From Chloroflexi bacterium UBA4736 (lineage in GTDB: Bacteria; Chloroflexota; Dormibacteria; Dormibacterales; Dormibacteraceae), in assembly GCA_002404015.1 (NCBI GenBank), contig DHIW01000108.1, positions 8,499 through 72,498 of the forward strand: 64,000 bases of DNA. The letters run 5' to 3'. Below are positions 49,939 through 59,466 of the stretch, one piece after another. Position 1 is the stretch's first letter. Each line of letters starts with the position of its first letter. The translations under genes were made by a program, and so were the position numbers. The notes beneath the pieces were generated by a model that worked only from the letters and a program-made list of their open reading frames with translations, was not told the origin of the DNA and did no database searches.

Positions 49939-50555
49939 GCAGCTCGAGCCGGGGCGACCGCTACGACGCCCCCTACGAGCAGAGGTCCGCCGCGGGCGAG
50001 GACGTTCACGGCGAGGCCCACTTCGTGCGGGCCTTCTCACCCGCCTCGGTCCTCGACGCCGGCTGCGGGACCGGCCGGGTCGGGCGCGAGCTGGCCCGCC
50101 ACGGGATCGAGGTGGTCGGCGTCGATCTGGATGACGAGATGCTCATGACCGCCCGGGCCAAGTCACCAGGTGTCAGGTGGATCCAAGGCGATGTCGCGGC
50201 GATCGACCTGGGCAGGAAGTTCGAAGCGGTCCTCCTGGCTGGCAACGTCATCAACTTCGTGGCACCCGAAGACCGGCGGCGCGCCGTCCAGAATCTGGCC
50301 CGCCACGTCCGGCCGGGCGGACTGCTGGTCAACGGGCACTCGATCGGACCGGGCGCCTGCTCGCCGCAGGACTTCGACGCCTGGGCAGCGGACTCCGGCC
50401 TGCAGCTCACCGAACGCTGGTCCACCTGGCAGCGGGACCCTTATGACGAGTCGTCGCAGTACGACCTGTCGGTTCACAGGCGGCTGCCCGAGATGACGCG
50501 ACAGCAGGACCCCTCCCTCCGCTTGCGGGGGGAGGTTGGGAGGGGGGCGGACTAG
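49935..50555 (+). CDS. SAM-dependent methyltransferase with repeat-derived tail
   Basis: 206 residues from ATG 49935, overlapping glpD. Class I methyltransferase: VLDAGCGTGRVGRELARHG (motif I), VVGVDLDDEMLMTARAKSP, IQGDVAAIDLG, and LLAGNVINF. The core ends near residue 184 (YDLSVHRRLPE); the last ~22 residues (MTRQQDPSLRLRGEVGRGAD) are encoded by a 49-bp dispersed repeat also found beyond recX, so the original C-terminus has probably been replaced. The substrate is unknown. Confidence 0.82.
   Translation: MSSSSRGDRYDAPYEQRSAAGEDVHGEAHFVRAFSPASVLDAGCGTGRVGRELARHGIEVVGVDLDDEMLMTARAKSPGVRWIQGDVAAIDLGRKFEAVLLAGNVINFVAPEDRRRAVQNLARHVRPGGLLVNGHSIGPGACSPQDFDAWAADSGLQLTERWSTWQRDPYDESSQYDLSVHRRLPEMTRQQDPSLRLRGEVGRGAD
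50487..50535 (+). repeat. Dispersed 49-bp repeat, copy 2 (in the methyltransferase 3' end)
   Basis: It matches 29005-29053 (reverse strand) at 45 of 49 positions. It begins CCCGAGATGACGCGACAGCA and ends in CCCTCCGCTTGCGGGGGGAGG, an imperfect hairpin. It lies wholly within the coding frame of the methyltransferase. Confidence 0.8.
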
Positions 50556-50570
50556 ACGGGACCGGACAGC

Positions 50571-51494
50571 CTAGCGTTCGGCCCCTAGCAGCCGGCGGGT
50601 TTCCGCCACGTCGGCCGCGATCCCCTTCACGAGCGCCTGGCGGCTCGGGTACTTCACCTCCTCGTGCAGCCGGTGCACGAAAAGCAGCCGCAGGCGGGTC
50701 TGGTAGAGGTCGCCCCTGAAGTCCATCAGGAAGGCCTCGACCCGCATCTCGGCGAGCTCGAATGTCGGCCGGTAGCCGACGCTGATCGCCGCCTGGTGGC
50801 GGCCGCTTTCCGTCTCGGCCCAGCCCGCGTAGATGCCGCGGGCCGGGATCAGCTTGTTGGGCGCGACGGCCAGGTTGGCCGTCGGAAAGCCGAGCGTCCG
50901 CCCGATCCGGTCGCCCGGCTCGACCCGGCCCGCGAGCGAGAACTCGCGCCCGAGGAGCCGGTTGCCGGCCGCCACGTCGCCCAGCGCCACCTCGCGTCTG
51001 ATGTCGGAGCTGTGCACCTCCTCCCCGTCCAGCATGAACGGCGGCACGACGACCACCTCATAGTCGCGCACGGCGCCGTCGCCGCGCAGCCACTCCACGT
51101 CGCCCGCCCGCTTGCGGCCCAGCGCGAAGTCGGGCCCGGCCACCAGCCGGCGCAGCTCCATGGCCTGGCCGACCAGGGCCATGAAGTCCTCGGGCGGCAG
51201 CGCGGCCAGCTCTCGCGTGAACTCGAGGACGATCGCGTGCTCGACGCCGAGCGGCCGTATCAGCTCCAGCTTCTCGTCGAGGGTGGTAATCAACTTCGGG
51301 CAGCGGTCGGGGTCGAGAACGCAGCGCGGGTGGGGGTCGAGGGTGATCCAGGCCGGGGTCAGGTCGTTCTCGCGGGCGACCTCGACCAGCCGCCGCAGCA
51401 CGGCCTGGTGGCCCAGGTGCACGCCGTCGAAGCTGCCGATGGCGAGGGCCGCCGGGCCCAGCCGTTCGGCGGGCAGCCCGAAGTGAACCTTCAT
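50571..51494 (-). CDS. ribF: Bifunctional riboflavin kinase/FAD synthetase
   Basis: 307 residues from ATG 51494. The adenylyltransferase domain has AIGSFDGVHLGHQAVL and ITLDPHPR; HSSDIRREVALGDV leads to the riboflavin-kinase domain with GDRIGRTLGFPTANLAV and VGYRPTFELAEMRVEAFLMDF. It makes FMN and FAD. Order truB-ribF after rbfA is the Bacillus arrangement; rpsO, normally next, is 6 kb away beyond an inserted island. Confidence 0.95.
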   Translation of the reverse strand: MKVHFGLPAERLGPAALAIGSFDGVHLGHQAVLRRLVEVARENDLTPAWITLDPHPRCVLDPDRCPKLITTLDEKLELIRPLGVEHAIVLEFTRELAALPPEDFMALVGQAMELRRLVAGPDFALGRKRAGDVEWLRGDGAVRDYEVVVVPPFMLDGEEVHSSDIRREVALGDVAAGNRLLGREFSLAGRVEPGDRIGRTLGFPTANLAVAPNKLIPARGIYAGWAETESGRHQAAISVGYRPTFELAEMRVEAFLMDFRGDLYQTRLRLLFVHRLHEEVKYPSRQALVKGIAADVAETRRLLGAER

Positions 51495-51498
51495 CCCG

Positions 51499-52380
51499 TC
51501 AGGTCAGGACCTTCTCGGGGACGAAAGTCCGCCGCAGCGGGTCGGTGTGCCCGAGCGCCACCAGCCGGCCGTCGGAGTCCATGGCCCGGACGCGGCCGGG
51601 GCCGGGTTCGGGCAGCACGCGAACAGGGCGGCCCTGGCGCACATAGGCCTCCTGCTCGACCGTCAGGCGGACGGACTCCATCTCGGGCAGGATCACCTCG
51701 GGGGGCAGCAGCCGGGCCTCGACGGAGGCGGCGTTGGTGAGATCGTCGAGCGCCACCGCCTGCTGCTGGCGCAGCGGACCGTAAGCGGTCCGGACCAGCT
51801 GGCCCAGGTAGCCGCCCACCTCCAGTTCGGCGCCCAGGTCGCGGGCCAGCGAGCGCAGGTAGGTGCCGCTGCCGCAGACGACCCGGACCTGCGCCACGGC
51901 CGCGGCGCCGGGCGCGAACGAGAGGAGCTCGACGCTGTAGATCTCCACCAGCCGGGCGGCCGGCCGCGAGACGTCGCCTTTGCGCGCCCGCCGATAGGAC
52001 CGCTCACCCTCCACCTTCACGGCCGAGAAGGCCGGCGGCTCCTGCCGGATGCGGCCCACGAAGGCCCGCAGGGCCGCCTCCACCGTCTCCTGCTCGAGGC
52101 CCGATGGGTCCGCCACCGGCTCCCGTTCGGCCTCGGCGTCGTCGGTGGCGGTGGTGAACCCGAAGTGCACGTCGGCCACGTAGGTCTTCGACAGCTGCAG
52201 GGCGAAGTCCGCCAGGCGGGTGGCCGACTCGAACAGGATGGGCAGCACGCCGGTCGCCAGCGGGTCGAGGGTGCCGGCGTGGCCGACCCGCTTGGCGCCT
52301 GTCAGCTCGCGAAGGCGGCGCACGACCGTGAACGAGGTCGCGCCCGCCGGCTTATCTACGTTGAGTACTCCCGCTCGCAG
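51499..52380 (-). CDS. truB: tRNA pseudouridine-55 synthase, CTG start
   Basis: 293 residues from CTG 52380. The conserved N-terminus AGVLNVDKPAGATSF lies upstream of the first GTG (52323), so the gene starts earlier; in frame only CTG is possible, and it has a perfect AAGGAGG six bases upstream (52393-52387). The catalytic Asp is D39 (GHAGTLDPLATG); later motifs include FSAVKVEGERSYRRAR and GSGTYLRSLARDLG, with a C-terminal PUA domain. It overlaps the end of nrnA by 29 bases. Confidence 0.95.
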   Translation of the reverse strand: MRAGVLNVDKPAGATSFTVVRRLRELTGAKRVGHAGTLDPLATGVLPILFESATRLADFALQLSKTYVADVHFGFTTATDDAEAEREPVADPSGLEQETVEAALRAFVGRIRQEPPAFSAVKVEGERSYRRARKGDVSRPAARLVEIYSVELLSFAPGAAAVAQVRVVCGSGTYLRSLARDLGAELEVGGYLGQLVRTAYGPLRQQQAVALDDLTNAASVEARLLPPEVILPEMESVRLTVEQEAYVRQGRPVRVLPEPGPGRVRAMDSDGRLVALGHTDPLRRTFVPEKVLT

Positions 52381-53320
52381 AGATCGCCTCCTTGGCCGCC
52401 TTCAGGACCGCCCTGATCGCCTCGTCCAGGGGCAGCTGGATCTCGGCCCCGGCAGCCCGCAGGTGGCCGCCTCCGCCGAACTCGGCGCACAGCGCGGCGG
52501 CGTCCACGGCGCCCCGGCTGCGCACGCTGATCTTGGTCAGCCGGTCGTTGATCTCCTTGAACATGATCGCCGTGTCCAGGCCGGCGATCGAGTTCAGGGT
52601 GTCGATGATGCCCTCGCTCTCGGCCATGACGGCGCCGGCCTCGTGGAGCATGTAGCGGGTCACCTTGGCCCAGGCCAGCCGGCCGTCCATGTCGACCTGC
52701 ATGGTGGCGATGGCGAGGGCGCTGAGCTTCAGGGTCGTCAACGGACGCGACTTGTAGACCATGGTCGCGATGTACCCGGGATCAGCCCCCAGCCTGGCCA
52801 GCCGGGCGGCGTCCTCGAGCGCCTTGGGCGTGGTGTTCTCGTGCCGAAAGCCGCCGGTGTCGGTCAGCAGCGCCGTGTAGAGGTTGGTTGCGATCGTGGG
52901 AGTCAGGTCGTAACCGAACAGGTCGAGCATCCGCATCACCATCTGGCCCACCGCCGAGGCCTCCGGCTCGATCACATTGATGTCTCCGAACAGCGAGTTC
53001 GAGGGGTGGTGGTCCACGTTGACGATCGTGGCCTGGCTGGCGATCAGCTTGACCGCATTGCCGGACCGCTCCATGTTGCCGGCGTCGAAGAAGAGCACCA
53101 GCCGAGGGTCGGCGCCGGGCGGCGGCCGCTCCACGATCTGCTCGAAGCCGGGCAGCCACTCGTACATGACCGGCAGGGGCGGCGGGATGACCACCCAGAC
53201 CGTCTTGCCTCGCGACTTCAGGGCTTCGGCGAAGGCCAGGCTGCAGCCGAGGGTGTCGCCGTCGGCGTCCTTGTGGCCGAAGATCAGGATCTCGTCGTTC
53301 TGCTCAACCAGCTCGCCCAC
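52352..53320 (-). CDS. nrnA: Bifunctional oligoribonuclease/PAP phosphatase (DHH)
   Basis: 322 residues from GTG 53320. DHH motifs: ILIFGHKDADGDTLGCSL (His, Asp, Asp), VLFFDAG, VNVDHHPSN, and the DHHA1 GGGGHLRAAGAEI. NrnA degrades nano-RNAs and dephosphorylates pAp. Conserved-looking codons (DDDLGR) continue upstream to an ATA that overlaps the rbfA stop as ATAG, so the true start may be slightly earlier. The rbfA-nrnA-truB order is common in Gram-positive-type bacteria. Confidence 0.92.
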   Translation of the reverse strand: MGELVEQNDEILIFGHKDADGDTLGCSLAFAEALKSRGKTVWVVIPPPLPVMYEWLPGFEQIVERPPPGADPRLVLFFDAGNMERSGNAVKLIASQATIVNVDHHPSNSLFGDINVIEPEASAVGQMVMRMLDLFGYDLTPTIATNLYTALLTDTGGFRHENTTPKALEDAARLARLGADPGYIATMVYKSRPLTTLKLSALAIATMQVDMDGRLAWAKVTRYMLHEAGAVMAESEGIIDTLNSIAGLDTAIMFKEINDRLTKISVRSRGAVDAAALCAEFGGGGHLRAAGAEIQLPLDEAIRAVLKAAKEAISASGSTQRR

Positions 53321-53337
53321 GCGGCCTAAGTCGTCGT

Positions 53338-53712
53338 CTATGACGGGGCTCCTTCCTCGGTCTCCTCCTCCGGGAGGATCTCGCGAAGCATCTTCGAGAT
53401 GTGCACGCTGTACTCGATCGAGGGATCGATCTCGAACCTGATCTCCGGCGAGAACTTGAGATTCTGCAGCCGCCTGCCGAGCGCGTGGCGGATCAGGCCG
53501 CGGGCGCTGTAGAGGCCGCGCAGTGTCTCTTTCTGCTCGGCAGCGTTGCCCAGGACGCTGACCCGGACCCGGGCGGAGCGCAGGTCGGGCGACATCCGCA
53601 CCCCCGTGATGCTGACTAGGCCGATCCGCGGGTCCTTCAGCTCGCGCTGGATGATCGCCATGATCTCCTCACGGACCTGGGCCCCGACCTGGTCGGTGCG
53701 GTGGCCGCTCAC
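53338..53712 (-). CDS. rbfA: Ribosome-binding factor A
   Basis: 124 residues from GTG 53712, starting 14 bases after the infB stop with GAGG upstream. KH-like fold: DQVGAQVREEIMAIIQRELKDPRI, LVSITGVRMSPDLRSARVRVS, and LRHALGRRL-like IRHALGRRLQNLKFSPEIRFEID near the end. It helps 16S rRNA 5'-end maturation. The acidic tail (EEETEEGAPS) is usual. Confidence 0.93.
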   Translation of the reverse strand: MSGHRTDQVGAQVREEIMAIIQRELKDPRIGLVSITGVRMSPDLRSARVRVSVLGNAAEQKETLRGLYSARGLIRHALGRRLQNLKFSPEIRFEIDPSIEYSVHISKMLREILPEEETEEGAPS

Positions 53713-53725
53713 TGCGAGGGCTACC

Positions 53726-55708
53726 TCAGATTTCCTCGCGCTCGAGCCGGAAGCACTCCATTGTGTCGCCCGGCTCGAAGGCCTCGAAGCCCTCCAGGCC
53801 GATGCCACACTCCTGGCCGGCGACCATCTCGCGAACCTCCTCCTTGAAGTGCTTCAGGGAGGTGATGCGACCCTCGAAGATCTGCTCCCGGCCGCGCGAA
53901 AGCTTGACCCAATCTCCGCGGCTCACCTTGCCGTCGAGCACGCGGCAGCCGGCGATGAGCCCGAGGCGCGGGATCTTGATCGGCATCAGGACCTCGACCT
54001 TGCCCTCCCAGACCTGGCGGTAGGTCGGCTCGCGGAGGCCCTTGGCCGCCCGCTCGACGTCCTCCGTCAGCTTGTAGATGACGTCGTAGTAGCGGACCTC
54101 CACCTTCTCCCGCTCGGCGGCCTTCTCGGCGCCGGCCGTCGGCTTCAGGTTGAAGCACACGATGATGGCGTTGGAGACGCCCGCCAGCAGCGCATCCGAG
54201 TCCGTGACCGGGCCGACCCCCTGGCCCACGATCTTGATCGTCACCACGGGGTCTTCGATCTTCTGAAGCGCGCTGATGACCGCCTCCAGGGTGCCCTGGG
54301 CGTCTGCCTTGACCACCAGGTTGAGCTCCTTGACCTCGCCTTCCTTGGCGCGCCGGGCCAGCTCTTCGAGCGTGATCCGGGGGGCCAGGCCGCGGCCGGC
54401 CTCCTGGGCCCGCTTCTCCTGCAGCCTGACAAGCGCGATCTGGCGGGCCGCCTTCTCGGAGCCGACCACCTGGAAGATGTCGCCCGCGCTGGGGACCTCG
54501 CTCATACCGGACACCACGACCGGGGTGGCGGGGCCGGCCGACTCCACCGTCTCGCCGCGGTCGTTGGTGAGCGCCCTGACGCGGCCGTAGATGTGGCCGC
54601 AGACGAAGTCGTCGCCGACCGTGAGCGTGCCGTTCTGCACCAGGACCGTGGCGACCGGGCCGCGACCTCGCTCCAGGTGGGCGTCAACGATCGTCCCGAT
54701 GGCGTGCCGGTCGGGGTTCGCCTTCAGGTCGAGGATCTCGCTCGAGAGCACGATCGTCGTGAGCAGGTCGTCCAGGCCCTGGCCGGTCCGGGCCGAGACG
54801 TGGACGCACTCGTACTCGCCGCCGTAGTGGCGGGTGACGATGCCCTGGGTGGCGAGCTCCTGGTGGACCCGGTCGACGTTGGCGTTGTCCTTGTCGATCT
54901 TGTTGATGGCGACCACGATCGGGACCTCGGCCGCCCGGGCGTGCTGGATCGCCTCGATCGTCTGGGGCATGACACCGTCGTCCGCCGCCACCACGAGCAC
55001 CACCAGGTCCGTGACCTGGGCGCCCCGGGCGCGCATGGCGGTGAAGGCCTCATGGCCGGGGGTGTCGACGAAGACGACGGTCTGGCCCTCGTCGGTCTGC
55101 ACCTGGTAGGCGCCGATCCGCTGCGTGATGCCGCCGGCCTCGCTGGCTGCCACCTTGGTCTTGCGGATGGCGTCCAGGATCGAGGTCTTGCCGTGGTCGA
55201 CGTGGCCCAGCACGGTCACGATCGGCGGCCGCGGCTTCAGCTTCTTAGGGTCCTCGTTGGCCAGCGAGAAGAAGTCCTCGCGGGACTGCGTGACCAAGTT
55301 GCCGCCCTCGCCGTCCGACTCGGTCGCGATCAGGTCCTCGGAGGCGATCGGCTCGACGGTGTAGCCGAACTCGTCGGCCACGATCTCGGCCGTGCCGAAG
55401 TCGATGACCTGGTTGATGTTGGCCAGGATCTTGCTCTGCATGAGCTTCTTGATCACGTCCACCGGGCTGACGCTCAGCTTCTCGGCCAGGTCCTTGACGG
55501 AGACGCTGGGCGGCAGCACGATCTTCCGGTCGCCGTTGGGCTCGATGCGCACCGGCGCGGAGGTGCTCTTGAACTGGCTGCGGGCAGCCTCGATCGCCGG
55601 CGGCGTGAGCGGCGCCGACGGGTTGCGGGCCAGCCGGCGCTGCTGAAGGAAGTTCAGCAGCTCCTTGTGGCTGATGTTGAGTTCGCGTGCCAGTTCGTGG
55701 GCTTTCAT
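53726..55708 (-). CDS. infB: Translation initiation factor IF-2
   Basis: 660 residues from ATG 55708. N-terminal IF2 subdomain ([20 protein letters not shown]), a second IF2_N ([20 protein letters not shown]), then the GTPase: [12 protein letters not shown] (G1), [16 protein letters not shown] (G3), NKIDKDNAN (G4). Domains II-IV end CFRLEREEI. The Gly/Pro/Arg-rich insert of many high-GC IF-2 proteins is absent, so it is compact. An 86-bp spacer with a hairpin separates it from the upstream LLM gene. Confidence 0.96.
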   Translation of the reverse strand: MKAHELARELNISHKELLNFLQQRRLARNPSAPLTPPAIEAARSQFKSTSAPVRIEPNGDRKIVLPPSVSVKDLAEKLSVSPVDVIKKLMQSKILANINQVIDFGTAEIVADEFGYTVEPIASEDLIATESDGEGGNLVTQSREDFFSLANEDPKKLKPRPPIVTVLGHVDHGKTSILDAIRKTKVAASEAGGITQRIGAYQVQTDEGQTVVFVDTPGHEAFTAMRARGAQVTDLVVLVVAADDGVMPQTIEAIQHARAAEVPIVVAINKIDKDNANVDRVHQELATQGIVTRHYGGEYECVHVSARTGQGLDDLLTTIVLSSEILDLKANPDRHAIGTIVDAHLERGRGPVATVLVQNGTLTVGDDFVCGHIYGRVRALTNDRGETVESAGPATPVVVSGMSEVPSAGDIFQVVGSEKAARQIALVRLQEKRAQEAGRGLAPRITLEELARRAKEGEVKELNLVVKADAQGTLEAVISALQKIEDPVVTIKIVGQGVGPVTDSDALLAGVSNAIIVCFNLKPTAGAEKAAEREKVEVRYYDVIYKLTEDVERAAKGLREPTYRQVWEGKVEVLMPIKIPRLGLIAGCRVLDGKVSRGDWVKLSRGREQIFEGRITSLKHFKEEVREMVAGQECGIGLEGFEAFEPGDTMECFRLEREEI

Positions 55709-55754
55709 GGCCGAATTAATGAGTTTACCTGCGAGGTGGCCCGCTAAACCTGGG

Positions 55755-55775
55755 CCGAGGCCCTGGCCGCCTCGG
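55755..55775 (-). promoter_or_regulatory. Hairpin and AT-rich leader upstream of infB
   Basis: CCGAGG ... CCTCGG can form a stem ~45 bases before infB, followed toward the gene by an AT-rich stretch (55711-55729) containing TAAACTCATTAATT. The latter could be a promoter -10 region giving infB its own transcript after the inserted LLM gene. Evidence is positional. Confidence 0.3.
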
Positions 55776-55794
55776 ACCGGAGCCCGAGCCCGGC

Positions 55795-56757
55795 TTAGCC
55801 GACCAGCGGCACCACCTCCCGGGCAAAGCGCTCGATGGCGCCTTCCTCTACGCCGTTGGGGAGGTACGCGATGAAGTAGTCGATGCCCAGCTCGACGAGC
55901 TCGCGCAGCCGCGCCGCGACCACCTCGGGAGGGCCCGTGTAGGGGCCGCGCAGGGAGGCCTCGGTCTCGCCGGTGCGGCGCATGGTGTCGGCGACCACGC
56001 GCTTCACCTCTGCCCCGTTCCCCACGATCAGGGGTTCCAGGCAGGTGGACTTCGTCAGCCGATCGTAGTCGCGTCCCAGCTCGTCGCAGTGGCGCTTGAG
56101 CACCTCCAGCTTGCGGCGGACGGTCGCCGGGTCGCCGCCCAGGTTGCAGCCGTCGGCGTAGCGGGCGACGAGGTGCAACGTGACCTTCTCGCCGCCGCCG
56201 GCGATCCACAGCGGAGGATGCGGCTGCTGGACCGGCCGGGGTCGGTTGATGGCCCCCTCGAGCCGGTAGTACGTGCCCTGGAAGCCGGCTCGGTCCTGCG
56301 TCCACATCGCCTTCAGCACCTGGACCGCCTCGCCCAGCATCCGGAGCCGGGTGGGCGTCTCCGGGAACTCGTAGCCGTAGGCCTCGAACTCCTCCTGGTA
56401 CCAGCCGGCACCGATGCCAACGATGAGGCGGCCATTGCTCATGGCGTCCACGCAGGAGCTCATCTTGGCCAGCAGGCTGGGCCGCCGGTAGCTGTTGCAG
56501 GTGCACATTTGGCCCAGCCGGATCGTGCTCGTGTCGCGAGCCAGCGCCGCCATGGTGGTCCATGCCTCGAAGGTCGCCTCCGCCTCCGCGGTCGGCACTG
56601 TGTGAAAGTGGTCGTACACCCAGGCCGAGTCGAGCCCGGCCCGCTCGGCCTCGCGCGCGGCGCGGCTCATCGCCTCGTACTGGGCGGCCGGGTCGGCGAT
56701 GCCGACCAAGTCCAGCTTCCAGCCCTGGGGCACAAAAGCTCCGAACTTCGGCGTCAC
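55795..56757 (-). CDS. LLM-class (F420-type) flavin-dependent oxidoreductase
   Basis: 320-residue TIM-barrel protein from GTG 56757 (GTGA with ylxR). Bacterial-luciferase-like motifs: AREAERAGLDSAWVYDHF, IRLGQMCTCNSYRRPSLLAKM, VDAMSNGRLIVGIGAGWYQEEFEAYG and PPLWIAGGGEKVTLHLVARYAD, the last two typical of F420-dependent members. It implies that the host may make F420 (or uses FMN). It is inserted in an otherwise conserved nusA-ylxR-infB operon, with no functional link seen. Confidence 0.88.
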   Translation of the reverse strand: MTPKFGAFVPQGWKLDLVGIADPAAQYEAMSRAAREAERAGLDSAWVYDHFHTVPTAEAEATFEAWTTMAALARDTSTIRLGQMCTCNSYRRPSLLAKMSSCVDAMSNGRLIVGIGAGWYQEEFEAYGYEFPETPTRLRMLGEAVQVLKAMWTQDRAGFQGTYYRLEGAINRPRPVQQPHPPLWIAGGGEKVTLHLVARYADGCNLGGDPATVRRKLEVLKRHCDELGRDYDRLTKSTCLEPLIVGNGAEVKRVVADTMRRTGETEASLRGPYTGPPEVVAARLRELVELGIDYFIAYLPNGVEEGAIERFAREVVPLVG

Positions 56758-57003
56758 GGTCTCCCTCCTTCGGCCAACAGCCGCGCCCAGGTCTCTTCGC
56801 CGACCGCAGCCTTCAAAGCCCGCTCCAGGGCCCGCCGGCGGCGCGCCTGGTCGATGCAGGCCGGGTCCCGGTGGAGGTACGCGCCGCGGCCCGGCAGGCC
56901 GCCGCCGAGGTCCAGCCCGACCCCGCCCTCGGGCGTCCTGACCAGCCGCACCAGGGCCCGCTTGCCCGCCTCCTGCCGGCAGGCCACGCAGGTGCGGACC
57001 GGC

Positions 57004-57023
<20 letters not shown>
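56754..57023 (-). CDS. ylxR: YlxR/RnpM family RNA-binding protein
   Basis: 89 residues from ATG 57023, starting 20 bases inside nusA. DUF448 motifs [20 protein letters not shown] and [18 protein letters not shown] are complete. YlxR (RnpM) binds RNA and modulates RNase P in Bacillus. Its place between nusA and infB is conserved; the usual ylxQ (L7Ae-type) gene that follows is missing and an LLM oxidoreductase is there instead. Confidence 0.93.
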
Positions 57024-57981
<958 letters not shown>

Positions 57982-57986
57982 GGTCG

Positions 57987-58445
57987 TCAGAGAGACACGG
58001 CCAGCCGGCCCGCGAGGACGTCGTCCCAGGCCAGGTGGTGGATGTCGGTGGCACGACCCTGGACTGCGATCCCGGCGTCGTCGACGGCCACCAGCGCGCC
58101 TTCCAGCACGCCCTCCGCGGCGCCGGATCGGTAGCGCACGTTCACCTTGCGGCCGATGAAGCGCTCGTACTCGGACTGGCTTCGCAGGGGGCGCTCGGCC
58201 CCCGGCGAGGAGACCTCCAGCGTGTAGGAGTCCTTGATCAGGTCGGCCTGGTCCAGCAGCGGGCCGGCCACGTGGCTGACACGCTCGCAGTCGACGATCG
58301 AGATGAAGCCCTCGCCCTTGTCGATGGCGATCCGGAGCGTACGCCCGCCGCCGCCGGCCTGCTCCAGAGAGTAGATCGAGAACCCCATGTGCGCGAGCGT
58401 CGGCTCCAGCAGCTCTCGGATCTCGTCTATTGGCCAGGTCGGCAT
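57987..58445 (-). CDS. rimP: Ribosome maturation factor RimP
   Basis: 152 residues from ATG 58445. IRELLEPTLAHMGFSIYSLEQ, IAIDKGEGFISIVDCERVSH and YTLEVSSPGAERPL are the RimP signatures, and the C-terminal SH3-like half includes YERFIGRKVNVRY. It assists late 30S assembly and heads the rimP-nusA-ylxR operon, 22 bases after secF. Confidence 0.95.
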   Translation of the reverse strand: MPTWPIDEIRELLEPTLAHMGFSIYSLEQAGGGGRTLRIAIDKGEGFISIVDCERVSHVAGPLLDQADLIKDSYTLEVSSPGAERPLRSQSEYERFIGRKVNVRYRSGAAEGVLEGALVAVDDAGIAVQGRATDIHHLAWDDVLAGRLAVSL

Positions 58446-58467
58446 GTCGGGTCCCGGTTCCCGAAGG

Positions 58468-59466
58468 CTACCGGACGGTCTGCAACCGGCGCCACACCAC
58501 GAGCAGCGTTGAGGCGTTGAAGATCGAGCTGTAGGTCCCGGAGACGATCCCTACCAGGAGGGCCAGCACGAAGCCCTTCAGCGTGTCGCCACCGAACAGG
58601 AAGAGCGCCAGCAGGACCAGGACCACCGTGAAGCTGGTGATGATCGAGCGGGCCGCCGTCTGCATGATGCTGAGGTTCACGACCTGCTCGAAGGTCAGCC
58701 GGTTGGCCACGATCAGGTTCTCGCGAATCCGGTCGAACACGACGATCGTGTCGTGGACCGAGAAGCCAACCACGGTGAGGATGGCCGTTAGGAAAAGGCT
58801 GTCGATCTCGCCGATCCGCAAGCCGTGGAAGCCCAGGAAGGGGATCCCCTTGCCCAGGATCGAGAACACGCCGGCCACCAGGAAGACGTCGTGCAGGAGC
58901 GCCAGCAGGGCGCTGCCCCCGAACTGGAAGCCCGAGCGCCAGCCGCCCTGGACACGGCGGAAGCGGAAGGCCAGGTACAGAAGGATCAGGAACGAGGCCA
59001 GCACGATCGCGATCAGCGCGTTCTGCACGATCTCCTGGGCGATGGTCGGCCCGACCGAGTTGACCTGGATGGCCTGGTGATCGATGGGCGCCACCTTCTT
59101 CGCGAGGTCGTCTTCGAAGGTGCCCTGCTGGGCCGGGTTCAGCACGCCGGTGCGCACGATGAAGGTGCCGTCGGTGGCCTGCTGGACCGTGCCGTGCACG
59201 TTCTCGGCGGCCACCGCGGCCTCGACCGCGGCCAGCGAGGGCTGCGGTGAGGTCTGGAACTTGATGAAGAACTCGGTGCCGCCCTGGAAGTCGATGCCCA
59301 GCAGGAAGCCCTGGGTGACCATCGAGATGATGCCCGGGACGATGACCAGCAGCGAGATCGCGAAGAAGACGTTGCGCCGGCCGACGATGTCGAGGCGGCG
59401 GGCGGGGCGGGTGGTGTCGGCCGTCTCCGCGGTGAGCGCTCCGGTCGGCTCGCTAAGCTCTGCCAC
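58468..59466 (-). CDS. secF: Protein translocase subunit SecF
   Basis: 332 residues from GTG 59466, overlapping secD by 14 bases. RND-type membrane protein: the P1-domain start LLGIDFQGGTEFFIKF, then FTILGK-like regions and the membrane signature VVGFSVHDTIVVFDRIREN followed by NLSIMQTAARSIITSFTV. With SecD it uses the proton gradient to pull proteins out of SecYEG. Confidence 0.95.
   Translation of the reverse strand: MAELSEPTGALTAETADTTRPARRLDIVGRRNVFFAISLLVIVPGIISMVTQGFLLGIDFQGGTEFFIKFQTSPQPSLAAVEAAVAAENVHGTVQQATDGTFIVRTGVLNPAQQGTFEDDLAKKVAPIDHQAIQVNSVGPTIAQEIVQNALIAIVLASFLILLYLAFRFRRVQGGWRSGFQFGGSALLALLHDVFLVAGVFSILGKGIPFLGFHGLRIGEIDSLFLTAILTVVGFSVHDTIVVFDRIRENLIVANRLTFEQVVNLSIMQTAARSIITSFTVVLVLLALFLFGGDTLKGFVLALLVGIVSGTYSSIFNASTLLVVWRRLQTVR

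Noticed and set aside
55795..56563. Upstream in-frame extension of infB through the LLM gene
   Set aside because: The extension is the wrong frame of a clear luciferase-like gene; IF-2 homology starts sharply at ATG 55708.
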